Below, piece by piece: positions 1 to 5,170 of a DNA stretch of 5,170 bases (positions are counted from its first letter, which is position 1; every line of letters begins with the position of its first letter). The notes under the pieces are model-generated. The model worked only from the letters and a program-made list of their open reading frames with translations, ran no database searches and was not told where the DNA came from. The stretch spans positions 1 to 5,170 of the forward strand of contig JAISZV010000020.1 of NCBI GenBank assembly GCA_031284475.1. Reading direction: 5' to 3'. A program made the position numbers and the translations under genes. The DNA comes from Proteiniphilum sp. Its GTDB lineage: Bacteria; Bacteroidota; Bacteroidia; Bacteroidales; Dysgonomonadaceae.

Positions 1-1
1 C

Positions 2-79
2 GGGCGGGTCGTTTTTGTGTCGCAAGGCGATACCATAGGCTTGGGAGAGCAGATGCTGCAAACAATACATAAATTATAA
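2..79 (+). CDS. C-terminal fragment of an unidentified protein
   Basis: The second forward frame is open from the left edge to a TAA at 77-79 and gives 25 residues, beginning GRVVFVSQGD and ending MLQTIHKL. The alternating hydrophobic beta-like stretch (RVVFV) followed by an amphipathic helix-like end (LGEQMLQTIHKL) reads like the last strand and helix of an alpha/beta protein. That is why I prefer it to the antisense frame, which is also open here. The fragment is too short to name a family; I considered pyruvate kinase and DsrE-like C termini and neither fits convincingly. The gene would run convergently with the response regulator that follows, leaving 34 bp between the two stop codons. 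I see no hairpin terminator in that gap. Confidence 0.5.
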   Translation, partial: GRVVFVSQGDTIGLGEQMLQTIHKL

Positions 80-89
80 AAAAGGCTAA

Positions 90-98
90 GGGGGGGGG
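90..98. repeat. G9 homopolymer tract
   Basis: Nine consecutive G lie between the two convergent stop codons (79 and 114). Runs of this length mutate easily by slippage. Here the tract is outside both annotated genes, so a length change would have no coding effect unless the response regulator frame is extended through it (see the 8-bp duplication at 113-128). Confidence 0.9.
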
Positions 99-112
99 AA
101 GCTGTTCGTCCA

Positions 113-128
113 GTCATCCAGTCATCCA
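113..128. repeat. 8-bp tandem duplication at the response regulator stop
   Basis: On the minus strand the unit TGGATGAC occurs twice in direct succession, followed by a partial third copy (TGGA). The first copy encodes the Trp-Met of the C terminus and the second supplies the TGA stop at 114-116. Because 8 is not a multiple of 3, gain or loss of one unit changes where the protein ends. Confidence 0.85.
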
Positions 129-863
129 TTTTTTAAATTCAGCAGCCCTGTTTTTACTTACATACACCCTCTCCGGCATACCGACGGAGAGGGTAACCAA
201 TAAGCGGGAATCAAACCACACCGTAATGTTCTCCACGGCATGACGTGCGATAATAAACTGTTTGTTTGCTCTGAAAAACATGCGCGGATTCAAGTTTTGG
301 GTGATAATATCCAATGATTTATTAAAGGATATGCTTTGCCCGCTCATCAGAAAAATCTGTGTCTTTTCGTTGTTTGTATAAAAGCAGGCTATCTCCAATA
401 AACGGACAGGGAGTAGTTTATCGTTGAAAGGGACCAGCATAATGTCGGCATAATGAGGGCTGATCATCTTTGTTAGCTGAGAAAAATAAGAGATTAGTTT
501 TTGCCATGTTATAAGCTTATTAAATTTACCCAATGCACGTCTGACATCTTCTCCTCCGACAGGTTTCAGCAGGTAATCAATACTGTTTACCTGAAACGCT
601 TTCACGGCGTATTTTTCGTATGCTGTGGTAATGATAATTGGCGTTTCTATCTCCAGAGAGTGGAATATATTGAAAGATAAACCATCGGGCAGATGAATAT
701 CCATAAATATCAAATCAGGTACTGGATTGGACTCAAACCATTCAATTGTTTGTCTCACACTATGCGTATTTCCTACAATACAAATGTCAGGATTAATATT
801 TTGAAGAATATATTTCAGTTTTTCAAAGGCAAGGGTGTCATGCTCTATTACCAGTACATTCAT
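114..863 (-). CDS. LytTR-family DNA-binding response regulator
   Basis: A 249-residue two-component response regulator of the LytT/AlgR/AgrA type, expected to be cytosolic and to bind DNA after phosphorylation. Residues 1-115 are a receiver domain. The phosphoacceptor is D55 in FMDIHLPDG, the conserved Thr is T80 in TTAY, and the conserved Lys is K100 in YLLKPV. Residues about 142-247 are a LytTR DNA-binding domain, with a typical FFRANKQFIIA stretch near 197-206. The length is normal for the family. The ATG at 861-863 begins at the first beta strand, so little sequence could precede it; there is no Shine-Dalgarno motif, as is usual in Bacteroidota. The acidic pocket is unusual: where the family has an acidic pair (DD or ED), this protein has E7-H8, followed by D9. 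In this phylum such regulators usually sit beside a LytS/YpdA-like histidine kinase, but none is in the window. Its targets are unknown. The gene looks more AT-rich than cca and relA. Confidence 0.93.
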   Translation of the reverse strand: MNVLVIEHDTLAFEKLKYILQNINPDICIVGNTHSVRQTIEWFESNPVPDLIFMDIHLPDGLSFNIFHSLEIETPIIITTAYEKYAVKAFQVNSIDYLLKPVGGEDVRRALGKFNKLITWQKLISYFSQLTKMISPHYADIMLVPFNDKLLPVRLLEIACFYTNNEKTQIFLMSGQSISFNKSLDIITQNLNPRMFFRANKQFIIARHAVENITVWFDSRLLVTLSVGMPERVYVSKNRAAEFKKWMTG

Positions 864-958
864 AAACCAACTTATCTGAGCTTAGATTACATTTTTCATA
901 CTTTGAGAGTGAGACATGCGGTAAAGGTATTAATTTATCTTACAACAATCGCCGGATA

Positions 959-992
959 TTTTTTCGTTTTAACCTACGTTTTTTTCGTTTTC
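959..992. promoter_or_regulatory. Possible operator: CGTTTT direct repeats 21 bp apart
   Basis: TTTTTTCGTTTT occurs at 959-970 and again at 980-991, so the CGTTTT cores start exactly 21 bp apart (965 and 986), two helical turns. LytTR-domain proteins commonly bind imperfect 9-bp direct repeats with roughly a 12-bp spacer, which is the same period, and their half-sites usually contain a GTT core. The site lies about 100 bp upstream of the LytTR gene, so autoregulation is possible. The outer positions fit the family consensus poorly, and the T-rich background makes chance similarity likely. A further TACGTTTTT at 975-983 falls between the two. Confidence 0.25.
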
Positions 993-1065
993 ACAGAAAT
1001 ATCATTCAATAGCTGGTGAATTAATAATAATATTGCCGCGTTTTTTATAACAAAAAATAGGAAAA

Positions 1066-1123
1066 ATATGGCTGTAGGCTTCTTTTTTGTACGTGATGTA
1101 TCAGGAAGAAGCGCCAGCCATAT
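1066..1123. repeat. Imperfect 58-bp inverted repeat, terminator-like on the minus strand
   Basis: The outer arms ATATGGCTG (1066-1074) and CAGCCATAT (1115-1123) are perfectly complementary, as are the inner arms GCTTCTT (1078-1084) and AAGAAGC (1106-1112). Only a 3-by-2 internal loop separates the two helices, giving 16 Watson-Crick pairs around a loop of about 21 nt. Read on the minus strand, the stem is followed at once by a T-rich stretch (TATTTTTCC, then ATTTTTTG), like an intrinsic terminator. Read on the plus strand, no T-tract follows. It could end a short minus-strand RNA, act as an attenuator in a long leader of the response regulator gene, or be a decayed mobile-element end. Confidence 0.6.
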
Positions 1124-1162
1124 AGTGTAGAATAAGCGATGCCGTATGTCGCGAATTTTGTC

Positions 1163-1170
1163 TAAGTTTG
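1163..1170 (+). promoter_or_regulatory. Candidate -7 promoter element for cca
   Basis: TAAGTTTG matches the Bacteroidota primary sigma factor -7 consensus TAnnTTTG at every defined position. It lies 26 bp before the cca start, which would give a leader of about 20 nt. I see no good TTG-type -33 element at the expected distance (around 1136-1146), so the call rests on the -7 box and its position. Confidence 0.4.
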
Positions 1171-1196
1171 TAGCCTGAAATAGATAAACGAATCAA

Positions 1197-2621
1197 ATGT
1201 ATTGGGATTGGAAAGAACCTTTTAGCGTAGTGTCGGAAGTGGCCGACGAAATGGGAGTAGAGGCGTATGTGATTGGAGGCTATGTGCGCGACTTTTTTTT
1301 GAACCGCCCTTCCGAAGATATAGACATCGTAGCCATCGGGAAGGGAATTGAACTGGCGCAGATGGTTGCAAAAAAAATAAAAAGAGGTGCGAAACTGACG
1401 GTTTTCAAAAACTTCGGTACAGCGCAGGTGAAAACCAAAGATTGGGAACTGGAGTTCGTTGGCGCCCGAAAAGAATCCTACACGCACGACAGCCGCAAAC
1501 CAATCGTAGAAAACGGAACGCTGGAAGATGACCAGAACCGTCGTGATTTTACTATCAACGCCATCGCTTTTTGTCTCAACCGCGAACGTTACGGCGAATT
1601 AACAGACCCTTTTGACGGCGTACGTGATATAGAAAACCAAATAATACGCACCCCTCTCAATCCGGATATTACATTCAGCGACGATCCCTTACGCATGATG
1701 CGTGCCATCCGTTTTGCTGCCCAACTGGGTTTTTTTATAGAAGCCGAAACCTTTGAGGCTATCGAACGAAACAAGGAGCGCATCTCGATCATCTCGAACG
1801 AACGGATTGTGGACGAACTGAATAAAATCATCCTCTCGCCCCGCCCCTCGATCGGATTCGAACTGCTTGATTTGTCGGGACTCTTGCCCCTGATCTTTCC
1901 CGAACTCAGCGCCCTGAAAGGAGTAGAGACCAGGGAAGGTATCGGACATAAAGATAATTTTGCACATACGCTGATGGTGCTCGACCGCCTCAGCCGCCAT
2001 ACGGATAACCTCTGGCTCCGCTGGAGCGCCCTTTTACACGACATAGCTAAGCCCGCTACCAAACGCTGGGATAACCGTCTGGGCTGGACATTCCATAATC
2101 ATAACTTCATAGGCGAGCGAATGATGCCCGGCATCTTCCGCAAGATGAAACTGCCGATGAACGAAAAAATGAAGTATGTTCAAAAAATGGTAAACCTCCA
2201 CATGCGCCCCATCGCTCTGTCGGACGAAGAAGTGACCGACTCTGCCATTCGCCGCTTGTTGTTCGATGCCGGCGACGATATTGACGATTTAATGATGCTC
2301 TGTGAAGCCGATATTACGAGCAAAAACCCGGAAAAGGTAAAGCGTTTTCTGAATAATTTTCGCCTGGTACGCGAGAAGCTTTCTGAGATAGAAGAGAAAG
2401 ACAGGGTACGCAATTTTCAGCCCCCTGTTTCCGGTGAAGAAATTATGAAAACATTCAACCTCCCTCCCTCCCGTCCCGTAGGCGTATTGAAAGAGGCCAT
2501 AAAGAATGCCATCCTCGACGGCCTGATTCCTAATGAGTACGAAGCAGCCCGCACCTTCATGTTTCAGAAAGCTAAGCAGATGGGGTTGTCTGTGTGCTGT
2601 CCAGGCGAACAACCGAGCTGA
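1197..2621 (+). CDS. cca: CCA tRNA nucleotidyltransferase with HD domain
   Basis: A 474-residue class II tRNA nucleotidyltransferase, expected to build or repair the 3'-CCA end of tRNAs from CTP and ATP in the cytosol. The head domain has the nucleotide-binding GGYVRD (residues 27-32), the metal-binding carboxylates D41 and D43 in EDIDIV, and RRDFTINA (115-122). The motif [12 protein letters not shown] (162-173) is the EDxxR-type element that selects CTP and ATP by pairing with Arg. An HD domain occupies about 250-370: H257, LLHDIAKP with H281-D282, and HNHNF with H300/H302. In some relatives this domain carries phosphohydrolase activity; here that is inference. Sequence alone cannot exclude an A-adding or CC-adding subtype, but no second such enzyme is visible. 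The ATG at 1197 has an A-rich leader without a Shine-Dalgarno motif and sits correctly behind the -7 box. The last 16 or so codons overlap the 3' end of relA antisense, and the tail ([10 protein letters not shown]) looks like a non-conserved extension. Confidence 0.96.
   Translation: MYWDWKEPFSVVSEVADEMGVEAYVIGGYVRDFFLNRPSEDIDIVAIGKGIELAQMVAKKIKRGAKLTVFKNFGTAQVKTKDWELEFVGARKESYTHDSRKPIVENGTLEDDQNRRDFTINAIAFCLNRERYGELTDPFDGVRDIENQIIRTPLNPDITFSDDPLRMMRAIRFAAQLGFFIEAETFEAIERNKERISIISNERIVDELNKIILSPRPSIGFELLDLSGLLPLIFPELSALKGVETREGIGHKDNFAHTLMVLDRLSRHTDNLWLRWSALLHDIAKPATKRWDNRLGWTFHNHNFIGERMMPGIFRKMKLPMNEKMKYVQKMVNLHMRPIALSDEEVTDSAIRRLLFDAGDDIDDLMMLCEADITSKNPEKVKRFLNNFRLVREKLSEIEEKDRVRNFQPPVSGEEIMKTFNLPPSRPVGVLKEAIKNAILDGLIPNEYEAARTFMFQKAKQMGLSVCCPGEQPS
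2572..2621. other. Antisense 3' overlap of cca and relA
   Basis: The relA stop (minus strand, 2572-2574) lies 50 bp inside the cca reading frame, whose TGA is at 2619-2621. The last residues of both proteins are therefore encoded on opposite strands of the same DNA, and neither gene has room for a terminator before its stop. A weak inverted repeat, GGTTGT (2584-2589) with ACAACC (2609-2614), sits inside the overlap. A T-rich stretch follows on the plus strand (about 2625-2640, inside relA), so it might help end cca transcripts. Confidence 0.9.
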
Positions 2622-4818
2622 TGCCTTTTGTATTTTTTATCTTTCCGATCAACTGAGCCAGTGAATTGGAGTCTTTTACCAGTACGCCGAAATTACCCTG
2701 AAAGAAGCCGTCCACAGTGTCGATAGTGAATGAACGCAGGGCTACTCCTTTTTCTTTCCCGATAACAGACGTGATGTTGGTCACGATCGTGATATCGTCG
2801 CGTCCGCTCACCAGAAGGTTGACAATGTAGTCGTTGGCACCCTTTCCGCTCCAGCGGGCATCCACAATGCGGTATCTGAAACGCGAGCGCATCTCCGGCT
2901 CATTGGGGCAGTTCTTCCGGTGTATTTTTATTCCCTGTGTAGAAACAAAAGCAAAGATGTCGTCGCCAAAGATAGGATTGCAGCATTTGGCCAGCTTGTA
3001 GTCTATTCCCGTCAGATTCTTATCAATAACCAATACGTCCTGCTGGGTGGCTATTTCTTCGGCTTCTGTAGTGACAACAAAGTTTTCAGCGCTACGCACT
3101 TCACCGGATTCACTGGCTTCCTTCTCCTTCCGTTCCAGCTCCAGATAATCTTCAATCACCTGATTGGGATCAAGGCGTTCGTCGGAAATGTCCAAATAGA
3201 AGTCGGTTACTGTCTTATAGCCTTTCTTTTTAATATAGCGCATCAAGAGACTTTCGTCAGGTTCTATTTTCCGGTTTTTGAAGCGGCGTTGCAGCATTTC
3301 TTTGGCATAGTCGGCACTTTTGGCAGCCTCTTCGCGTAGGGCCTGTTTAATCTTGATGCGGGCTTTGGAGGTTGCGACAAAAGACAGCCACCCCCGTTTG
3401 GGCGACTGGGTGGGCGAGGTTTGCACCATCACGGTATCCCCGTTGTTCAGGATGTGGCGTATCGGCACATTTTTTTCGTTTACTTTTGCCGATACGCATT
3501 TGCTTCCCAATCCGGTATGAACGGCAAAAGCAAAGTCGAGCACCGTAGCTCCTTTCGGCAGTTTGATTAGCTTCCCCTGGGGTGTAAATACGTATATCTC
3601 ATCCTTGTAAAGGTCCATCCTGAAATTCTGCATTAAATCGTGGGGATTGATTTCCTTTGACTCCAACGCCATACGTACATTGGTCAGAAACTCGTCGAGC
3701 CCGGTTTCCTCTTTTACTCCCTTATATTTCCAATGGGCAGCCAGTCCCCGCTCGGCAATTTCGTCCATGCGCCGTGTGCGTATCTGCACTTCCACCCACC
3801 GGTTCTGCGGCCCCATAACCGTTGTATGCAGGCTTTCGTATCCATTGCTTTTGGGGATGGATATCCAGTCTTTCATCCGTTTGGGATTAGGTTGATACAT
3901 ATTGGTGATGACGGAGAATGCTCTCCAGCACTCCGAACGTTCTTTTTCCACCGAATCGAAGGACCTGTCCAGAATGACCCGGATAGCGAACAAATCGTAT
4001 ATATTTTCAAACTCAATATGCTGCTTTTTCAGTTTATTATAGATGGAGTGGATAGATTTGGTGCGCCCTTTGATATCAAAAGTAAAACCTTCTTCCTGCA
4101 ATTTTTTCTTTACCGGGTCGATGAACTCTGCAATATAGGCTTCGCGTGAGCGCTTGGTTTCGCTCAGTTTATTTTTGATAAAGCTAAACTGTTCCGGCTC
4201 CGTGTATTTGAGCGAGAGGTCTTCCAATTCCCCTTTGATGGCGTAAAGCCCCAGCCTGTGAGCAAGGGGAGCATACAGGTAAGAAGCCTCATGGGCCAGA
4301 TGTTCACGATCCTTGGGATTGACTAAATGTTTGCCTGCACGCATCATATAAAGCCGGTCGGCAATCATCAGGAGGATCACTCTGACATCTTCGGCAAAAG
4401 AGAAAAGGAGCCGGTGGAAATTTTCGGAATCAATCGCCGTGTTACGCGCATACAAATCGGATGTTTTCAGCAGGCGGGAGATGATCCGGGCAATGTCGGC
4501 ATCGAATAGTTTCTCTATTTCTTCCATCGAAATCAATTGCTTCAACGCGGGGCGATACAACAGGAGTGCCATGACGGGCGTGCGTTTCAGCCCGATCTCG
4601 CAAGCAGCAATCAGCGCCGTGTCGAGGTTGCGTAGCAGTCCATTTATCCCGTTTTTATCCCGCCCGTAACAATCCTGGGCAATCACCCGCCGCATCAGTT
4701 CCCGCATTTTGCGGATATCATTCTTTTCCGAAAAATTATATACTGTGCGAAGCAATTGCCTGTATTTAGAGAAAAACAACTGTTTTTCTTCCGGTGTAAA
4801 AAAAGCTTCCGTATGCAT
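2572..4818 (-). CDS. relA: RelA/SpoT-family (p)ppGpp synthetase with a degenerate hydrolase domain
   Basis: A 748-residue long RSH protein, expected to transfer pyrophosphate from ATP to GDP or GTP to make (p)ppGpp in the stringent response on ribosomes carrying uncharged tRNA. Domains in order are: a degenerate HD hydrolase (about 40-170), the synthetase (about 235-365), TGS (about 406-468), a helical region, a charged linker (about 560-598), a zinc-finger-like segment with C612, C613, H633 and C637, and an ACT domain (about 662-738). The synthetase keeps [10 protein letters not shown] (251-260), [11 protein letters not shown] (324-334), VEVQIRT with E343 and Q345, and [13 protein letters not shown]. 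In the hydrolase domain the HDxxED motif is replaced around Y88-R89. Of the DRLHNMR motif only D154, R155, L156, M159 and R160 remain, with Y157 and M158 replacing His and the catalytic Asn. I therefore infer a synthetase-only enzyme that needs a partner hydrolase elsewhere. The ATG at 4816-4818 has an A-rich leader. The gene converges on cca and overlaps it by 50 bp. Confidence 0.95.
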   Translation of the reverse strand: MHTEAFFTPEEKQLFFSKYRQLLRTVYNFSEKNDIRKMRELMRRVIAQDCYGRDKNGINGLLRNLDTALIAACEIGLKRTPVMALLLYRPALKQLISMEEIEKLFDADIARIISRLLKTSDLYARNTAIDSENFHRLLFSFAEDVRVILLMIADRLYMMRAGKHLVNPKDREHLAHEASYLYAPLAHRLGLYAIKGELEDLSLKYTEPEQFSFIKNKLSETKRSREAYIAEFIDPVKKKLQEEGFTFDIKGRTKSIHSIYNKLKKQHIEFENIYDLFAIRVILDRSFDSVEKERSECWRAFSVITNMYQPNPKRMKDWISIPKSNGYESLHTTVMGPQNRWVEVQIRTRRMDEIAERGLAAHWKYKGVKEETGLDEFLTNVRMALESKEINPHDLMQNFRMDLYKDEIYVFTPQGKLIKLPKGATVLDFAFAVHTGLGSKCVSAKVNEKNVPIRHILNNGDTVMVQTSPTQSPKRGWLSFVATSKARIKIKQALREEAAKSADYAKEMLQRRFKNRKIEPDESLLMRYIKKKGYKTVTDFYLDISDERLDPNQVIEDYLELERKEKEASESGEVRSAENFVVTTEAEEIATQQDVLVIDKNLTGIDYKLAKCCNPIFGDDIFAFVSTQGIKIHRKNCPNEPEMRSRFRYRIVDARWSGKGANDYIVNLLVSGRDDITIVTNITSVIGKEKGVALRSFTIDTVDGFFQGNFGVLVKDSNSLAQLIGKIKNTKGISSVVRLDSTQTTPSA

Positions 4819-4974
4819 TGTTTTTGTTTTTTACTGTTTGTTTTCAAAAATGAACCTCACGTTTTAGAAACCGTTTAAATCTCTAGTGCGAATTTTTTGC
4901 AAGAAAAGCGGGAGGAATGTACGAATATTATCCGGATTCCAAGTATTTTCTCTGTAACAAATGAACTGTTTTTT

Positions 4975-5170
4975 TTAACACTCTTGCGAAAAAGTTGCAA
5001 AGCCCCAAACGACCGAATTGGCTCTTGCACAAGAAGCGGGAGAGCCACCAGCGGCATAATTCCTTTGTTTCCGGAGAGAACCAAGCACATCATAGGTGAA
5101 GTTTTCGCGGATTGAGAAAGGGCCAGTCACGTCGTGAGTGAAGCTTTCGCGAAATGAGAAAAGGCCAGTC
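4975..5170 (-). CDS. Possible partial hypothetical protein with 14-residue repeats
   Basis: On the minus strand a frame is open from the right edge to a TAA at 4975-4977, giving 64 residues with no start codon yet reached. It begins with two successive 14-residue units, TGLFSFRESFTHDV and TGPFSIRENFTYDV (10 of 14 identical). A weaker third unit, LGSLRKQRNYAAGG, keeps the Gly and Asn in register. A 22-residue tail ending FATFSQEC follows. The repeats arise from the 42-bp DNA repeat, which is exactly 14 codons. A second minus-strand frame is also open across the repeats and stops at 5090-5092 (units beginning DWPFL, with RKLH). All three plus-strand frames meet a stop in each unit. This favours the minus strand if anything is coded, but the sequence may equally be a non-coding minisatellite. 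I do not recognise the protein. The gene would lie upstream of relA in the same direction, about 156 bp away. Confidence 0.3.
   Translation of the reverse strand, partial: TGLFSFRESFTHDVTGPFSIRENFTYDVLGSLRKQRNYAAGGSPASCARANSVVWGFATFSQEC
5087..5170. repeat. 42-bp tandem repeat, two copies, continuing past the window
   Basis: Positions 5087-5128 and 5129-5170 are adjacent 42-bp units with 34 of 42 identical bases; seven of the eight differences are transitions. The best conserved core is GTGAAG, then TTTCGCG, then TGAGAAA and GGCCAGTC. A decayed unit may precede them at 5045-5086 (19 of 42 identical to its neighbour, above the roughly 10 expected by chance). Each unit can contain short palindromes: TCACG-T-CGTGA (5127-5137) and TTTCGCGAAA (5144-5153). 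The second copy ends exactly at the window edge, so the true copy number is unknown. Confidence 0.85.

Larger units (their letters stand above)
864..1196. other. Divergent intergenic region between the response regulator and cca
   Basis: A 333-bp AT-rich region separates two divergent starts and should carry promoters for both. I see a pair of TTTTTTCGTTTT direct repeats (959-991), an A/T-rich stretch around 1020-1065, a strong imperfect inverted repeat (1066-1123) and a Bacteroidota-type -7 element before cca (1163-1170). I found no convincing promoter for the response regulator. The forward frame that is open through part of this region is largely antisense to the response regulator and does not look like a protein. 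I see no tRNA or known riboswitch. Confidence 0.7.
4819..5170. other. Region upstream of relA with ambiguous short open frames
   Basis: A 352-bp stretch without a secure gene. Near relA it is T/A-rich; CATTTTTG on the minus strand (4845-4852) is a 7-of-8 match to the -7 consensus, without a good -33 partner. Both strands carry open frames of about 72 codons that almost mirror each other (plus 4897-5115, minus 4875-5093). A third frame on the minus strand (to 4975) enters from the right edge. None resembles a family I know. There is a T8 run at 4969-4976. TTGCAAGAAAAGCGGGAG (4897-4914) resembles TTGCACAAGAAGCGGGAG (about 5025-5042) at 15 of 18 positions, which may be an older duplication. The right end is a 42-bp tandem repeat. 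Confidence 0.6.

Noticed and set aside
1..79. Minus-strand open frame at the left edge (from the ATG at 68-70)
   Set aside because: It is open, but the forward frame has the more protein-like pattern and a natural stop. The minus frame would need a start immediately behind the response regulator without any supporting signal.
90..98. G-quadruplex
   Set aside because: There is only one G run, and no neighbouring G tracts to complete a four-strand structure within one molecule.
922..929. Promoter of the response regulator (TACCTTTA on the minus strand)
   Set aside because: The -7-like box lacks the final G, and the only TTG motifs upstream are 13 or 16 bp away, shorter than the usual spacing of about 19-21 bp.
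693..1019. Forward open frame of 108 codons reaching into the intergenic region
   Set aside because: About half is antisense to the response regulator and the rest is AT-rich promoter DNA. The predicted protein has an aromatic and hydrophobic composition typical of translated T-rich sequence.
1101..1487. Minus-strand open frame of 128 codons across the start of cca
   Set aside because: It is antisense to the conserved nucleotidyltransferase motifs of cca and resembles no family I recognise.
1589..2612. Several minus-strand open frames within cca
   Set aside because: All are antisense to strongly conserved cca sequence and have the skewed compositions expected of shadow frames.
2920..4669. 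Several plus-strand open frames within relA
   Set aside because: They are antisense to conserved relA domains, overlap one another in different frames and show no recognisable domain.
4819..5086. Riboswitch or tRNA-sensing leader in front of relA
   Set aside because: I see no conserved T-box, no strong terminator/antiterminator pair and no known aptamer core; the leader close to the start is simple A/T-rich sequence.
4875..5115. Mirror-image open frames of 72 codons on both strands upstream of relA
   Set aside because: Neither strand is favoured by a start signal or a recognised domain, and one tip of each runs into the tandem repeat. The nucleotide facts are recorded in the region entry, but I would not call either a gene.
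5087..5170. CRISPR array
   Set aside because: The 42-bp units are directly adjacent and similar along their whole length, with no unique spacers. This is a tandem repeat.

Overview
The window looks like chromosomal DNA from a member of the Bacteroidota, most likely order Bacteroidales. The CCA-adding enzyme and the RelA-type protein both follow the pattern I know from Bacteroides-like genomes. The starts have A-rich leaders without Shine-Dalgarno motifs, and a good match to the Bacteroidota -7 promoter element (TAnnTTTG) lies in front of cca. I cannot fix the genus.

Layout, left to right. (1) Positions 2-79 hold the last 25 codons of an unidentified plus-strand gene. (2) A 34-bp gap with a run of nine G follows, then a LytTR-family response regulator on the minus strand (114-863), with no sensor kinase in view. 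An 8-bp tandem duplication forms its stop codon. (3) Positions 864-1196 are a divergent AT-rich intergenic region. It holds a pair of 12-bp direct repeats 21 bp apart, a 58-bp imperfect inverted repeat, and the cca promoter element. (4) cca (1197-2621, plus) encodes the tRNA nucleotidyltransferase with an HD domain. (5) relA (2572-4818, minus) is a long RSH protein that converges on cca and overlaps its 3' end by 50 bp. Its ppGpp synthetase domain looks intact and its hydrolase site looks destroyed. (6) Positions 4819-5170 lie upstream of relA. The right end contains two copies, and perhaps a third decayed one, of a 42-bp tandem repeat that runs off the window. On the minus strand the repeat is part of an open frame with 14-residue protein repeats.

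The two well-identified enzymes belong to the same physiology. Cca makes or repairs the CCA end needed to charge tRNA, and RelA-type proteins make (p)ppGpp when uncharged tRNA reaches the ribosome. Most of the window is conserved housekeeping sequence. The unexplained material is concentrated in the two intergenic regions and at the convergent overlap. I found no complete new system; the best candidates for something undescribed are the 42-bp repeat array and the 1066-1123 inverted repeat.
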